Shown: positions 49,274 to 58,660 of the stretch, one piece after another
Layout of the letters: every line of letters begins with the position of its first letter
Numbering within the stretch: the stretch's first letter is position 1
NCBI GenBank assembly: GCA_030645915.1
Contig: JAUSNO010000024.1
Coordinates: forward strand, 62,001 to 126,000
Reading direction: 5' to 3'
Length of the DNA: 64,000 nt
Source of the DNA: Undibacterium sp.
Lineage (GTDB): Bacteria > Pseudomonadota > Gammaproteobacteria > Burkholderiales > Burkholderiaceae_D
Made by a program: the position numbers and the translations under genes
The notes under the pieces: generated by a model
Database searches by the model: none
What the model saw: only the letters and a program-made list of their open reading frames with translations
Told to the model about the DNA's origin: nothing

Positions 49274-50893
49274 ATGCTAAAACATGGTGTAGACCACGTT
49301 TTAATTCGAGACAATCAACTATTTGCCTACGGCTGGGGGTTCTCCCCCAGCGCGGTCGTTAGCAAACTTGTCCTAAGACTACTCTTTGAAAAAAAATCGG
49401 CTTACCTTGAAATAGAAGCTAACTATGGCCAGCGTAGAGATGACGTAAGTAAGGTGTTTGCCAATGTACCCGAGGCGGTCAACGCAGGATTTTTAATATT
49501 GGCGGATATCGGGGATAAAAAAATTCGTCGCGCAGAACTGTACTGGGAATTTCAAAATAGCCCAACAATTAGAACGGCTGTCAGCTTGACTCAAATACAT
49601 CGTCAAGGTCAGGTTGCCAGTAAGATTGATCAGTATTGGTTGCTGGCAAAAAAATCCCTTGCGCTATTAAGGGCTGCAGGCCCCCGGGCTTTAATCAACA
49701 AAGTTCAGCGCTATCGCAATGGCAAGCCAATTACGGCGGACTCTGCTGCATGGAAAAAATTAACAGATACATTGCAAAATGAACCATTTTCAGTCGTGGT
49801 CGATCACGATATCGGCGGCGGCGCCAACACCTATCGCCATCTTTACATAAGAGAACGATTGGCGTTAGACGAAAATGTGTTGCTGTTCGGCTTTCATGTT
49901 GCCAGCCTTCAGTATTTTGTTGAGTTTTATCAGAAGCAAAGTGCAGCTCGCTATTCAATTGAGTCAATCGAAGCATTTTTGTTTTTACTGGGAAACGCCA
50001 ACATCCAGCATATCATGTATAACTGCGCGGTAACTTTTCGGCAACCCCTAAGTGTAGTCGAGATGTTAGTGACATTGCGTAAGCATGTACATTGTGAACT
50101 TCTGGTGACGATACATGATTACTTTGCCATTTGCCCGAGTCACTTTCTGATTGATGATAAAGGCGTATTTTGTAATGTGCCAGATCTGAATACATGTCAG
50201 CATTGTCTGACTGTCCATAAAGATAGTTTTGTCTCATTTAGCGGAGTGCGCGATATCGGACGCTGGAGACAAACGTGGAGCCAGTTATTGATAGCGGCGG
50301 ATGAGGTTCGGTTATTCTCCAAGGCATCAGAGACTTTGCTCAAACGTGCGTACCCTGAACTAGACAACAGTAATTGGCGACTCGTACCCCATACTCTGCA
50401 TACAGCAATGCAAAAAGTGGAGATTTTGGACAAAGAACATCTGCACATAGGTGTGGTTGGCGTCATCGGCAAACACAAAGGCGCACAAATCATTACGGAT
50501 TTAACAAAAGAAATTATAAAGCGACAATCCAACGTCAAAATCACTATTATTGGCAGCATCGAAGCACATTTGCCGGAAAATGTGGTGGATGTCACTGGAC
50601 CTTATGAAGCTAAAAATTTGCCTTCGTTCGTTAAAAACTCGGGAGCGAATTTATTTTTATTTCCGTCCATTTGGGCAGAAACATTCTCCTATGTGGCTCA
50701 CGAACTTGTTGAGATGAATGTACCATTTGCCTGCTTTGATTTTGGTGCACCCGCCGATTTAGCGCGATCCTATGAGCGTGGCGTCGTATTAAGTTCGATA
50801 CAACCAGATCTGATGTTGGATGAGATGGAACACTTTTGGCAGGAAAAAATTAAACCAAAGAAAGCGGTAGTATGGATGAGCACAGCAGCATAA
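49274..50893 (+). CDS. Glycosyltransferase, GT4-like C-terminal domain
   Basis: 539 aa. The N-terminal half (1-165) is not recognised. From about 175 (FSVVVDHDIGGGANTYRHLY) to the end it reads as a GT-B enzyme: HIGVVGVIGKHKGAQIITDL, then LFLFPSIWAETFSYVAHEL with the donor-binding Glu, and CFDFGAPADLA. Start chosen at 49274, where AGGAG lies 5 bp upstream; the longer frame begins without a ribosome site. Its end overlaps the next gene by 22 bp. Probably adds a sugar to the surface glycan; donor and acceptor unknown. Confidence 0.8.
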   Translation: MLKHGVDHVLIRDNQLFAYGWGFSPSAVVSKLVLRLLFEKKSAYLEIEANYGQRRDDVSKVFANVPEAVNAGFLILADIGDKKIRRAELYWEFQNSPTIRTAVSLTQIHRQGQVASKIDQYWLLAKKSLALLRAAGPRALINKVQRYRNGKPITADSAAWKKLTDTLQNEPFSVVVDHDIGGGANTYRHLYIRERLALDENVLLFGFHVASLQYFVEFYQKQSAARYSIESIEAFLFLLGNANIQHIMYNCAVTFRQPLSVVEMLVTLRKHVHCELLVTIHDYFAICPSHFLIDDKGVFCNVPDLNTCQHCLTVHKDSFVSFSGVRDIGRWRQTWSQLLIAADEVRLFSKASETLLKRAYPELDNSNWRLVPHTLHTAMQKVEILDKEHLHIGVVGVIGKHKGAQIITDLTKEIIKRQSNVKITIIGSIEAHLPENVVDVTGPYEAKNLPSFVKNSGANLFLFPSIWAETFSYVAHELVEMNVPFACFDFGAPADLARSYERGVVLSSIQPDLMLDEMEHFWQEKIKPKKAVVWMSTAA

Positions 50894-52158
50894 AAAAAAT
50901 ACATGTTTTTACCAGTGCAGCATGTAACTACATACCGAAAGTGCGGGTACTGATAGACTCGATTAAAAAATGGCATCCGGAATGGATGATACATCTCGCT
51001 CTATCAGATAAATTACCTGAACACATCGATTTATCTGCGGAGCGATTTGATGAGATTCACCCCGCTGACTCATTGGATATTCCTGATTTTCTGGGCTGGT
51101 CGTTCTGCCATAGCATCGTTGAACTTTCAACCGCAATCAAACCGTTCATGCTCAAAAAACTGCTGGACCGGGACGATTGCGCTGGTGTGATCTACCTTGA
51201 TCCAGATACAGTACTGTTTTCTCGACTTGATGACGTTTTAGCTGCACTAGAAAAATCAAATATTGCGTTGACCCCGCATCAAGTCACGCCAGAAACCACT
51301 GTCACTGCGGTAATGGACAATGAGATCTGCAGCCTGAAACATGGCGTCTACAATCTTGGCTTTGTGGCAGTTAGCCCAAGTCTGGTTGGTAAGGCATTCG
51401 CAGCATGGTGGGCTGAACGACTATATTACTTTTGTCGTGCTGATATCCCTAATGGACTATTTACCGATCAACGCTGGATTGACCTCGTGCCTGCTTTTTT
51501 TGAGGGTGTGTGCATATTACGCACCTCGAGATTGAATGTCGCTCCCTGGAACCTGACGACAAGAGAGTTGACAGGCACGGCACCCAATGAGGTTCAGGTC
51601 AACGGTGAGCCTTTAGGCTTCTATCACTTCACGGGCTTTGATAGCGGCGCGCATATCATCATGTTCAAAAAAAATGCAACGGGCAATAAAACGGTTGCAG
51701 GATTGGTTGATTGGTATACGCAAACGACAGCTAGTTTAAGTAAGGATCCGTTAAGTCAAGTGCCCTGGCATTACGGTATTTATACTGATGGAAGCAAAAT
51801 ATCTCCCGCCGAGCGCATGATCTATCGCGAACGAATCGATTTGCAAGCGCAATTCAAAAATCCATATGACGTCGAACAAGTATCATACAAAACATGGTGG
51901 ATAACCAAAGCTGGGCTTGAATATCCCAATCTCCTAAGCCCTACCGAAAATAAAGATGAGATGGCAAGAATGCGTAGGGTATTGTCGCCGGGTTTTCAAG
52001 CTGGCGTCAGCCAAACAAAAATGAGCTTAGGCTTACTCTCCGCACATTTGAGACAAGCATTATTCGATGCAGATCATCGCAGAAGATTGGGCAAACGCGC
52101 ATGGGAAATTTTAGCAAACGAAGGCGTTCCAGGCATCGTGAAGCGCTTATCCAAATAA
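50872..52158 (+). CDS. Glycosyltransferase with GT-A fold (GT8-like)
   Basis: 428 aa. KIHVFTSAACNYIPKVRVLIDS at the start and the DxD motif in YLDPDTVLFSRLDDV point to a metal-dependent GT-A enzyme; YNLGFVAVSPS and GFYHFTGFDSG follow the same layout. The C-terminal 130 residues are unassigned. Overlaps the upstream glycosyltransferase gene, so the two are translationally coupled. Substrates are unknown. Confidence 0.8.
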   Translation: MDEHSSIKKIHVFTSAACNYIPKVRVLIDSIKKWHPEWMIHLALSDKLPEHIDLSAERFDEIHPADSLDIPDFLGWSFCHSIVELSTAIKPFMLKKLLDRDDCAGVIYLDPDTVLFSRLDDVLAALEKSNIALTPHQVTPETTVTAVMDNEICSLKHGVYNLGFVAVSPSLVGKAFAAWWAERLYYFCRADIPNGLFTDQRWIDLVPAFFEGVCILRTSRLNVAPWNLTTRELTGTAPNEVQVNGEPLGFYHFTGFDSGAHIIMFKKNATGNKTVAGLVDWYTQTTASLSKDPLSQVPWHYGIYTDGSKISPAERMIYRERIDLQAQFKNPYDVEQVSYKTWWITKAGLEYPNLLSPTENKDEMARMRRVLSPGFQAGVSQTKMSLGLLSAHLRQALFDADHRRRLGKRAWEILANEGVPGIVKRLSK

Positions 52159-52206
52159 CGATTACGCTAGTTGACTGAAGTCTTAATAACTGAAATCTTA
52201 ATTTAA

Positions 52207-52240
52207 AAAAAGACCATATAAAACCTTTGTGAAGGTCTTT
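52207..52240. terminator. Bidirectional terminator between the glycosyltransferase and epimerase genes
   Basis: AAAAAAAGACC and GGTCTTTAAG enclose an 18-bp loop; A- and T-rich flanks suit both strands. It lies between convergent genes. An alternative pairing GACCA (52212) with TGGTC (52244) is possible. Confidence 0.6.
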
Positions 52241-52332
52241 AAGTGGTCATTTTTTTCATGCTGTGTGTTGCGAGAAATCAGGCAGCTATCATCTTCACCT
52301 CAATAATTACACAAAATGCGTAATACTAATGG

Positions 52333-53265
52333 TTAAGAAATTTCTTTAATCCAGGCAGCGGTCAGGTTAATACCGGTATGAAGATCAACCTGAATTTTCC
52401 AGCCGGTTTGTTCCGCCAGTTTTTGAGAATTAAGAACATTTCTCCTCACGTCAACCGACCTTGATGTTGTATGTTTAACGGGGATTTCCAGATTCAGACT
52501 TGCTGCTATCGTATCGATAAGTTCGACTATGGATTTACCAGATCCGGAACCGAGATTATAAATCTCACCGGATTCCCCAGAGAATGCAGCATTTAATATG
52601 CCATTGGTCGCATCTGAAATATAAATGTAATCCCTCACATTGGATCCATCACCCCAAATCTCTATTGCTTGTTTAGACAACGCTTTGTATATCAAGGCGG
52701 CGACAATTCCCTGCCCTCGTTGTGGATCTTGCCAAGGGCCATATGGGTTACCTAGTCTGATGGTAACGTAGTCAAGATGATGCAATTTTTTATACAGCTC
52801 GAAGTATCCCTCTATCGATAATTTAACCAAGCCATACGAACAAATTGGTTTGGTGGAACAAGATTCAACAATACTGTGAATATCTTGTTGCCCGTAGACA
52901 GTGCCGCCGGACGAAATGAAAATCCATCGCACATCCCTATTTTTAGTACTTTCCAAATAGCGTATCGTGCTCACGAGATCAGTACTAATTTCGTCAGCGG
53001 CGTGCATGGTCGTCAGTGAAGGGCGACAAGAACTGATCAAATGAAATATATAAGCTTGATCAAGTATCTCAATTAACTCGTCTGGCACACTGGAAAAATC
53101 GCCCGTAATTACTTTGGCATTTTTAGGCCATTCTGACGACGATACCTGATCAAAACAAATCAGCTCAAGTCCTTGCGCAGCCAAAGCATGTGCAAGATTA
53201 ATCCCGACAAAACCCGCGGCTCCAAAAATGACTGCCTTTTTATATTTTTTTTGAGACGCACTCAT
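52333..53265 (-). CDS. NAD-dependent sugar epimerase/dehydratase
   Basis: 310-aa extended short-chain dehydrogenase. Rossmann motif GAAGFVGINL, catalytic Ser in ISSGGTVYG and YxxxK in SYGLVKLS, then RLGNPYGPWQDP and DGSNVRDYIYISD, closest in pattern to UDP-glucose/UDP-GlcNAc 4-epimerases. Probably supplies a nucleotide sugar for the neighbouring transferases. Its start overlaps the stop of the 1569-aa gene by 4 bp. Confidence 0.88.
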   Translation of the reverse strand: MSASQKKYKKAVIFGAAGFVGINLAHALAAQGLELICFDQVSSSEWPKNAKVITGDFSSVPDELIEILDQAYIFHLISSCRPSLTTMHAADEISTDLVSTIRYLESTKNRDVRWIFISSGGTVYGQQDIHSIVESCSTKPICSYGLVKLSIEGYFELYKKLHHLDYVTIRLGNPYGPWQDPQRGQGIVAALIYKALSKQAIEIWGDGSNVRDYIYISDATNGILNAAFSGESGEIYNLGSGSGKSIVELIDTIAASLNLEIPVKHTTSRSVDVRRNVLNSQKLAEQTGWKIQVDLHTGINLTAAWIKEIS

Positions 53266-56200
53266 GAAAAATTTTGCTCTTCTTTGAAAGGTATATCGAA
53301 ATGCTTATGCAAGTATTGAATATATACAGATGCTTTTAATGCAGATGTCTTATCTGGAGCAATAATCGTACGTGCAACATTCTGTAAATCAATCACCTCT
53401 TGTAAATGATTGTTTGCATTCAAAGAATGCGTAACACTTTGAGTGTGACGGCGATGTTCATTTAAAGAATTTTCATTAAAATATACCTTACCTTTGGAGA
53501 GCACTTGAAGATAAATCAACCAGTCTCCCGCAACGGAATAATTATATAAATCATCACCAATATCCGATAACGCTTGAGTAAGAGATAGTCGATTAAATAG
53601 CACAGCACTCACATTGGGAATTGTGTTCTTGATGCAGAGCGAATCGGCGATTTCCTGACGACCATGCCGTAAATAGCTTTTTTCCCATCTGCTGGAAATA
53701 TCTTGTGTGTAATTTAAGTAGTTATTCGCAATGACTGTGCCATCTTCGTTCATTTGCTTTGATTGACAGTATGCCAAAACAACTGAAGGATCACAAAATG
53801 CCGGAATCAGACTAGACAAAAATTGTTTATCCGCATAATCATCGGCTTCTGCAATCCACAGCAAATCACCTTTTGACAATGCGCTGCCTTTTTCCCATTG
53901 GCGAAATACAGAACCTGAATTTTGTTTATTGATGATGAGCTGTGAGTCAATATTACTGTGCTCAAGAAATTCTTCAATAACTGCAATGCTGTTATCAGTT
54001 GATACATCATCTAATACGATTAGTTCATAAATTGGAAAATTTTGCCCAGAAACGCTATCGAGGCGCTGATGAATATATCTTGCATAATTGAAGTTAGGAA
54101 CAACAACGGAAACACGCGGAAAACCGTTCAGATGATGCACCAAGTCAATGGCATATTGCCGAAGTGAAGCGACACTTTGCTTTGTCTCTACCGGAGGCTG
54201 CGTGAGCAAATCATGCACATGCTGACTAAATTCATTAATATTAAATTGCTCAGCTAAACGACCGCCTTGGGCAATGATGAACTCACCTGTTCCTGATGCT
54301 CCCTGAAAGCCTACCACTGGGACGCCGACTTCAGCCGACTCAAGTACTACATTTGGAAACGGATCTTCTCTCGAAGTTAATGCATAGACTGATGCCGCAG
54401 CATAATAAGCCATTGGATCTCGGACAAATCCAGCAAAAATTACCTTATCTTTTATGCCCAGTGCATCTACTTTTGCTCTTATAGTCTGCTCAAGACTAAT
54501 TTCCGCATGCCCGACCCATATAAAGACTGTTTGGGGTGATTGTCTGCATACATTTGCCGCAACATCTATAAAAAAATCGATACCCTTACGCATATCCATG
54601 TAACCGATGCAAAGGACAATTTTTGTGTCTTCAGGCAATGAATATTGTTGACAAATTTCGCGATGCGCTTCGATCTTACGATTTTTAAATGGATTTTTAC
54701 GCAATACCCCTTGCGCTCGAATAACCACCTTTTCTTCGGATACTGGCGCAATTTCATTAAAAAGTTGATGCACCATTTCAGCGGGAAAAACGATCTTGTC
54801 TGCCAACGTGGCGATACTTTTGGCATTTCCTTCTTGTTTCATTTCGCGAATAATGCCCGGCATCTCATGGATCAAGCTGAGAACTTGAAACCCTGATCGC
54901 TTGAGTAACGGTAGAATGCTCCCGCAAATAACAGTGCTGGTAATCGCATCTACCGTGCCACTTGCATTTAACGCCAACAAATAATCATGAACGCCCTTTG
55001 CACCAGCTTTTTTTCCATTAAACGTTGGTGCTATCTTGTTGAATTCATCCAGCAGACGCCCATCATCCAAAGCAAGAATTGATACATTAAACCCACACTC
55101 TTTCAAAGTTCTTGCCGTTTCCAAAATCAAAAATTGCGCGCCATGAGGATGACAATCATGCGTCACTATCAATAACGACTTACTTTGTGATGAATTGGCT
55201 CGGGTAATGGCATCACGAGTGGACTGAAGATACGCATATCCATACTTGGCGTCTGGCTCAAGATGAGCGCCCTCTGCCCATTCATTCCATGCATTCACAA
55301 AAACCAAGCGCTCATCCGGGTTCGGCTGAGAGCGTACCGTGTCACGAATAGCATTCTCTAACCATCGCTGATAAAGCGATGGACTGGAATTGAGAAAGAC
55401 CGTGCTTTTGTTTTTACGCCTTGCGGTATTATCCCAAGAAGGAAAAACACTTCTGAAAAGCTTATATGCAGGCCGTGTGTAGTGCTCACTACGCGCAGTG
55501 AAAACAGTTGCGTCATATATAGTGCACTTAAAATCCTCACCTAGGGGCGCGACCTGTCTGGTGACGTCAGTAGGTGCAGAATTATTAGGCGGAAATTCGA
55601 TGGCTGCATCAAAATCGTAGGTTGCCGGATCTAATGATTCAAACGACTGTGTATAAGCAAGATAAATTTCTCCCATACCGCTCTCACGACACCATGTGCG
55701 CCAACGAGCAACTGTTTCTTTAGGATGAGGTAACAAGCCTGGACGATACACAATGAGCAACGGTTTACCGTCGATGCGAATATAACGTGCGTCACGCATG
55801 TATTGAGCGACATGCTCAATAAAGGCAAGGTCGTCTTCTGGACTATGCTGCTGCGCAATCAGCATTTCATGATCAAGACCATCCCATCGGCGACTCCAGT
55901 TTTCGTTTGCCCAGCACAAACAAAATGGCAAATCCAGAGTACTGTCGTTCAAATAATTTTTGATAGGGGTTTCGAGCAGCCGTTTCCCACCAAACCAGTA
56001 GAAGTAAAAACAAAATCCTTCCACTCCATAAAGTTTTGCCAACTCAATCTGACGACGTTGGGTAGCTGTATCAAGTAAATTGTAGTAGCCCAACTCACCA
56101 GGCTCGTGAGGTTGATAATGATTTTCAAATTGCGCTTGGGCGGGTCGAACATTGGTCCATTCAGTAAAATCTTTGCCCCACCATGCGTCATTTTCCGGAA

Positions 56201-57971
56201 TAGAATGGAACTGTGGCAAGTAAAAACAAATTATCTTTACCGGCTTGTTTGCTAAAGGTTGAGCCTGAAGAAGTGGGACGTATAAAGCGGTTTCATCGTC
56301 AGGTTGATATCCGGATGCGTCTGAGATAGTCGCTACATAATTTTTTAGATTCTCATCCGATGCATGGGTGCTTACCCAATTTCTATACGATCGAAACATC
56401 GATGGAAAATTAGTGAGCAAATTGCCCTTTAATTTGCCCTTGAGATTACGCGGCAAAGGAAATATCACCCAAATAAATCGCACAACACGCAATGCCAGAC
56501 GACTCAAACTTGCGAATATGCCGCCGCCCAGTTGTCGACGCGCATATCGAAACGGTTTTGTGATGACCCATGAACTACTAGTGAGGATACTGTGTATGTG
56601 CGCATCACGCTGAGCAATCGATTGCAGCAAGCTCTTTACTTGCTGATTTTGCTCGGCAATAGACTGTTGCAAATCATTGATTTTCGTTTCACGCTCGTCG
56701 ATTACATTAACAAGAGCACGATTTTCTTCATCTCTTTTTTGAAATTCAGCTTGTGCTTCCCGTTTTTGCTTGCGCAAGCCGTCTTCCAATTGCGCATCAA
56801 TAGTTGCAGGATGATCACAAAGTCGCATCACAAATTTGGTGCCTGGTTCAATTTTTTGCAAAGTAACAAGCGGAATCTGCGGATACCATTGCGGATCGTT
56901 ATTTGCAGAACAAAAAATTTTCCCCTCTGCTGGCATCAGGTCAACCCAATGTGCATTGATGAGATCATTTAACGATTCTTGCCCCGACCATCGCCACAGC
57001 ACGACATGTTGAGAATCAACAATCTCGGCACTTTTGATCCAGATGGATTTAACTTCCGAAGCTGGATCGATTCTGAAGCGAGTAATTGATTCCGCCTCCG
57101 AAAAAGGAAGTGGAAATACAATTTCAACTTCGTTATTTGCGATATCGGTTTTAAAACCTGGCAGTTTGTTGTCTTCATTGAACCCAGAATCAAGCTCATT
57201 TTCCCAATAAAGAGCAGTAGTAAAAATGGGACTGATACTACGTCTTTTTTGTTGAAAAACTTCACTCACCTTTTTAAGGCTTGGATAAATTTTAGTCGAT
57301 ACTATCCATTGATACACCAGAGAATCTGGTCTGCTGGCAATGAGCGTATCGAGCCACTGCCTAGGAAATAAATTGACTTGTGCGTCGCCGAATTCTGTCT
57401 CGGTTAAATCCCGATGAACGGTCTCAACTGCCCACAGATATAAGCCGGAATTTTCCAGTTTCTTGATCAAATTCTGATAAGAGTAGAATCGGAGATGCGT
57501 ATTATCCAACAGCCCGTTCGGTGCATAGTTGAAGCGGCCAGAAAGTAATTCCAGCGAAGCTGCGATATGTGTAATGTTGGGAACAGAAAAAATGATAGTG
57601 CCATGTGGCTTAATCAGTAAACGCAGCTGACTGAGCAAATTTTCTGGATGATTCAAATGCTCGATGACATCCGCTACTACGATGAAATCATATGACTCTG
57701 CAATCAGCTCACTGATTAAGTCATCCGACTCCAGATTTTTAATGATCACTTTACGATAAATAGGATGGCAGTTCTCTAACGCCCCATCGTCGATATCTAT
57801 GCCATCAATGACACAACCTTTTTGATGAGCAAGGTAACGCCCGAGCATGCCACTTGAGCAACCGATATCGAGAACCACAGAATTAATGCTCACCATACCC
57901 GTTATTTTCGAGAGTGATTCTTCGATGCCTGGCATTACTTCTCTACTGTATTTGTTATGATTTTCGATCAT
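53262..57971 (-). CDS. 1569-aa multidomain glycan enzyme: methyltransferase, coiled coil, WbsX-like, GT4, GT2
   Basis: One uninterrupted frame with at least five parts. About 1-225: SAM methyltransferase (VLDIGCSSGMLGRYL, VADVIEHLNHPE). About 230-395: a beta-rich region of unknown role. About 400-465: coiled coil with the SSSWVITKPFRYARR motif often seen in such proteins. About 580-905: WbsX/GH99-like domain (FYLPQFHSIPENDAWWGKDF, FYWFGGKRLL, NAWNEWAEGAHLEPD). About 935-1270: GT4 transferase (GYMDMRKGIDFF, EDPFPNVVLESAEVGVPV). About 1285-1530: GT2 transferase (VSVVVPNFNYARYI, WIAEADDYAD). Likely builds and methylates the repeat or chain end of the exported polysaccharide. No sign of a frameshift or fusion artefact. 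Confidence 0.88.
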   Translation of the reverse strand: MIENHNKYSREVMPGIEESLSKITGMVSINSVVLDIGCSSGMLGRYLAHQKGCVIDGIDIDDGALENCHPIYRKVIIKNLESDDLISELIAESYDFIVVADVIEHLNHPENLLSQLRLLIKPHGTIIFSVPNITHIAASLELLSGRFNYAPNGLLDNTHLRFYSYQNLIKKLENSGLYLWAVETVHRDLTETEFGDAQVNLFPRQWLDTLIASRPDSLVYQWIVSTKIYPSLKKVSEVFQQKRRSISPIFTTALYWENELDSGFNEDNKLPGFKTDIANNEVEIVFPLPFSEAESITRFRIDPASEVKSIWIKSAEIVDSQHVVLWRWSGQESLNDLINAHWVDLMPAEGKIFCSANNDPQWYPQIPLVTLQKIEPGTKFVMRLCDHPATIDAQLEDGLRKQKREAQAEFQKRDEENRALVNVIDERETKINDLQQSIAEQNQQVKSLLQSIAQRDAHIHSILTSSSWVITKPFRYARRQLGGGIFASLSRLALRVVRFIWVIFPLPRNLKGKLKGNLLTNFPSMFRSYRNWVSTHASDENLKNYVATISDASGYQPDDETALYVPLLQAQPLANKPVKIICFYLPQFHSIPENDAWWGKDFTEWTNVRPAQAQFENHYQPHEPGELGYYNLLDTATQRRQIELAKLYGVEGFCFYFYWFGGKRLLETPIKNYLNDSTLDLPFCLCWANENWSRRWDGLDHEMLIAQQHSPEDDLAFIEHVAQYMRDARYIRIDGKPLLIVYRPGLLPHPKETVARWRTWCRESGMGEIYLAYTQSFESLDPATYDFDAAIEFPPNNSAPTDVTRQVAPLGEDFKCTIYDATVFTARSEHYTRPAYKLFRSVFPSWDNTARRKNKSTVFLNSSPSLYQRWLENAIRDTVRSQPNPDERLVFVNAWNEWAEGAHLEPDAKYGYAYLQSTRDAITRANSSQSKSLLIVTHDCHPHGAQFLILETARTLKECGFNVSILALDDGRLLDEFNKIAPTFNGKKAGAKGVHDYLLALNASGTVDAITSTVICGSILPLLKRSGFQVLSLIHEMPGIIREMKQEGNAKSIATLADKIVFPAEMVHQLFNEIAPVSEEKVVIRAQGVLRKNPFKNRKIEAHREICQQYSLPEDTKIVLCIGYMDMRKGIDFFIDVAANVCRQSPQTVFIWVGHAEISLEQTIRAKVDALGIKDKVIFAGFVRDPMAYYAAASVYALTSREDPFPNVVLESAEVGVPVVGFQGASGTGEFIIAQGGRLAEQFNINEFSQHVHDLLTQPPVETKQSVASLRQYAIDLVHHLNGFPRVSVVVPNFNYARYIHQRLDSVSGQNFPIYELIVLDDVSTDNSIAVIEEFLEHSNIDSQLIINKQNSGSVFRQWEKGSALSKGDLLWIAEADDYADKQFLSSLIPAFCDPSVVLAYCQSKQMNEDGTVIANNYLNYTQDISSRWEKSYLRHGRQEIADSLCIKNTIPNVSAVLFNRLSLTQALSDIGDDLYNYSVAGDWLIYLQVLSKGKVYFNENSLNEHRRHTQSVTHSLNANNHLQEVIDLQNVARTIIAPDKTSALKASVYIQYLHKHFDIPFKEEQNFS

Positions 57972-58028
57972 GTTTGCATAAAATTTTGCTGCTATTGCTG
58001 GCGATTACTTAGTAATGAAATGAGATGA

Positions 58029-58631
58029 TTACAGTTTTCTACTAAGTTGGATTAAAAATCTTCTCAACGTGTCCCTGAGTCCGAACGACCGATCTTTTCG
58101 AGCGATGAGAACCGAATCATGCCAACAGTTTGTGCCCTCATCATAGGCATCAGAATCCTCCCACTGGGTGTAGGCTTCAACAGGACTCAGGTGAGCAGAT
58201 TTGGCCAATGCTCTGAAGCCATCAGGATAAAAACGCCAACAATCAACCGGGTAACGATGCTCATATCCAGAGGACGGCGCAATAATGCAACAGATGCCGC
58301 CTGGCTTGAGCACTCTGGCAATTTCCATCATCGAAAGCCAAAAATACTCTATGTGTTCAAAAGCCTGTCCAGAAATAATGACATCGACTGAGTTAGACGG
58401 AATCTGACTCCAATCGTAAATATCGTTCAACACAATATCTACATTATTTCCTGCAACCATATCGACACCTCGATATGTCCAATTTGTATATTCCTGAAAA
58501 AGCGGTTTATAACTTCCGTTGACATGTACTTCTTGACTACCAATATCCATAATCAAAAGTGATTCATTTTTTTTGGGCGCAAGATATTTATCTATGAACG
58601 CCCTCATTTTATCTACTGAACTTGTATGCAT
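58029..58631 (-). CDS. Class I SAM-dependent methyltransferase
   Basis: 200 aa. SAM-binding motif I reads LLIMDIGSQEV, followed by NVDIVLNDIYDW and VDVIISGQAFEHIEYFWLSM, then LKPGGICCIIAPSSG. Methyltransferase_11 type. Between the large glycan gene and wzt in the same operon, so it probably methylates a sugar, possibly the chain terminus recognised by Wzt (inference). Motif I has Ser-Gln in place of the usual Gly-x-Gly. Confidence 0.82.
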   Translation of the reverse strand: MHTSSVDKMRAFIDKYLAPKKNESLLIMDIGSQEVHVNGSYKPLFQEYTNWTYRGVDMVAGNNVDIVLNDIYDWSQIPSNSVDVIISGQAFEHIEYFWLSMMEIARVLKPGGICCIIAPSSGYEHRYPVDCWRFYPDGFRALAKSAHLSPVEAYTQWEDSDAYDEGTNCWHDSVLIARKDRSFGLRDTLRRFLIQLSRKL

Positions 58632-58660
58632 AATTTTATTTTATTGTTAATAAATGAAAC

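Noticed and set aside
53262-57971. Assembly fusion of separate genes in the 1569-aa frame
   Set aside because: No stop, frameshift or internal ribosome site at domain borders was seen, and coiled-coil-linked multi-transferase proteins are known in glycan clusters; long-read confirmation would still be decisive.
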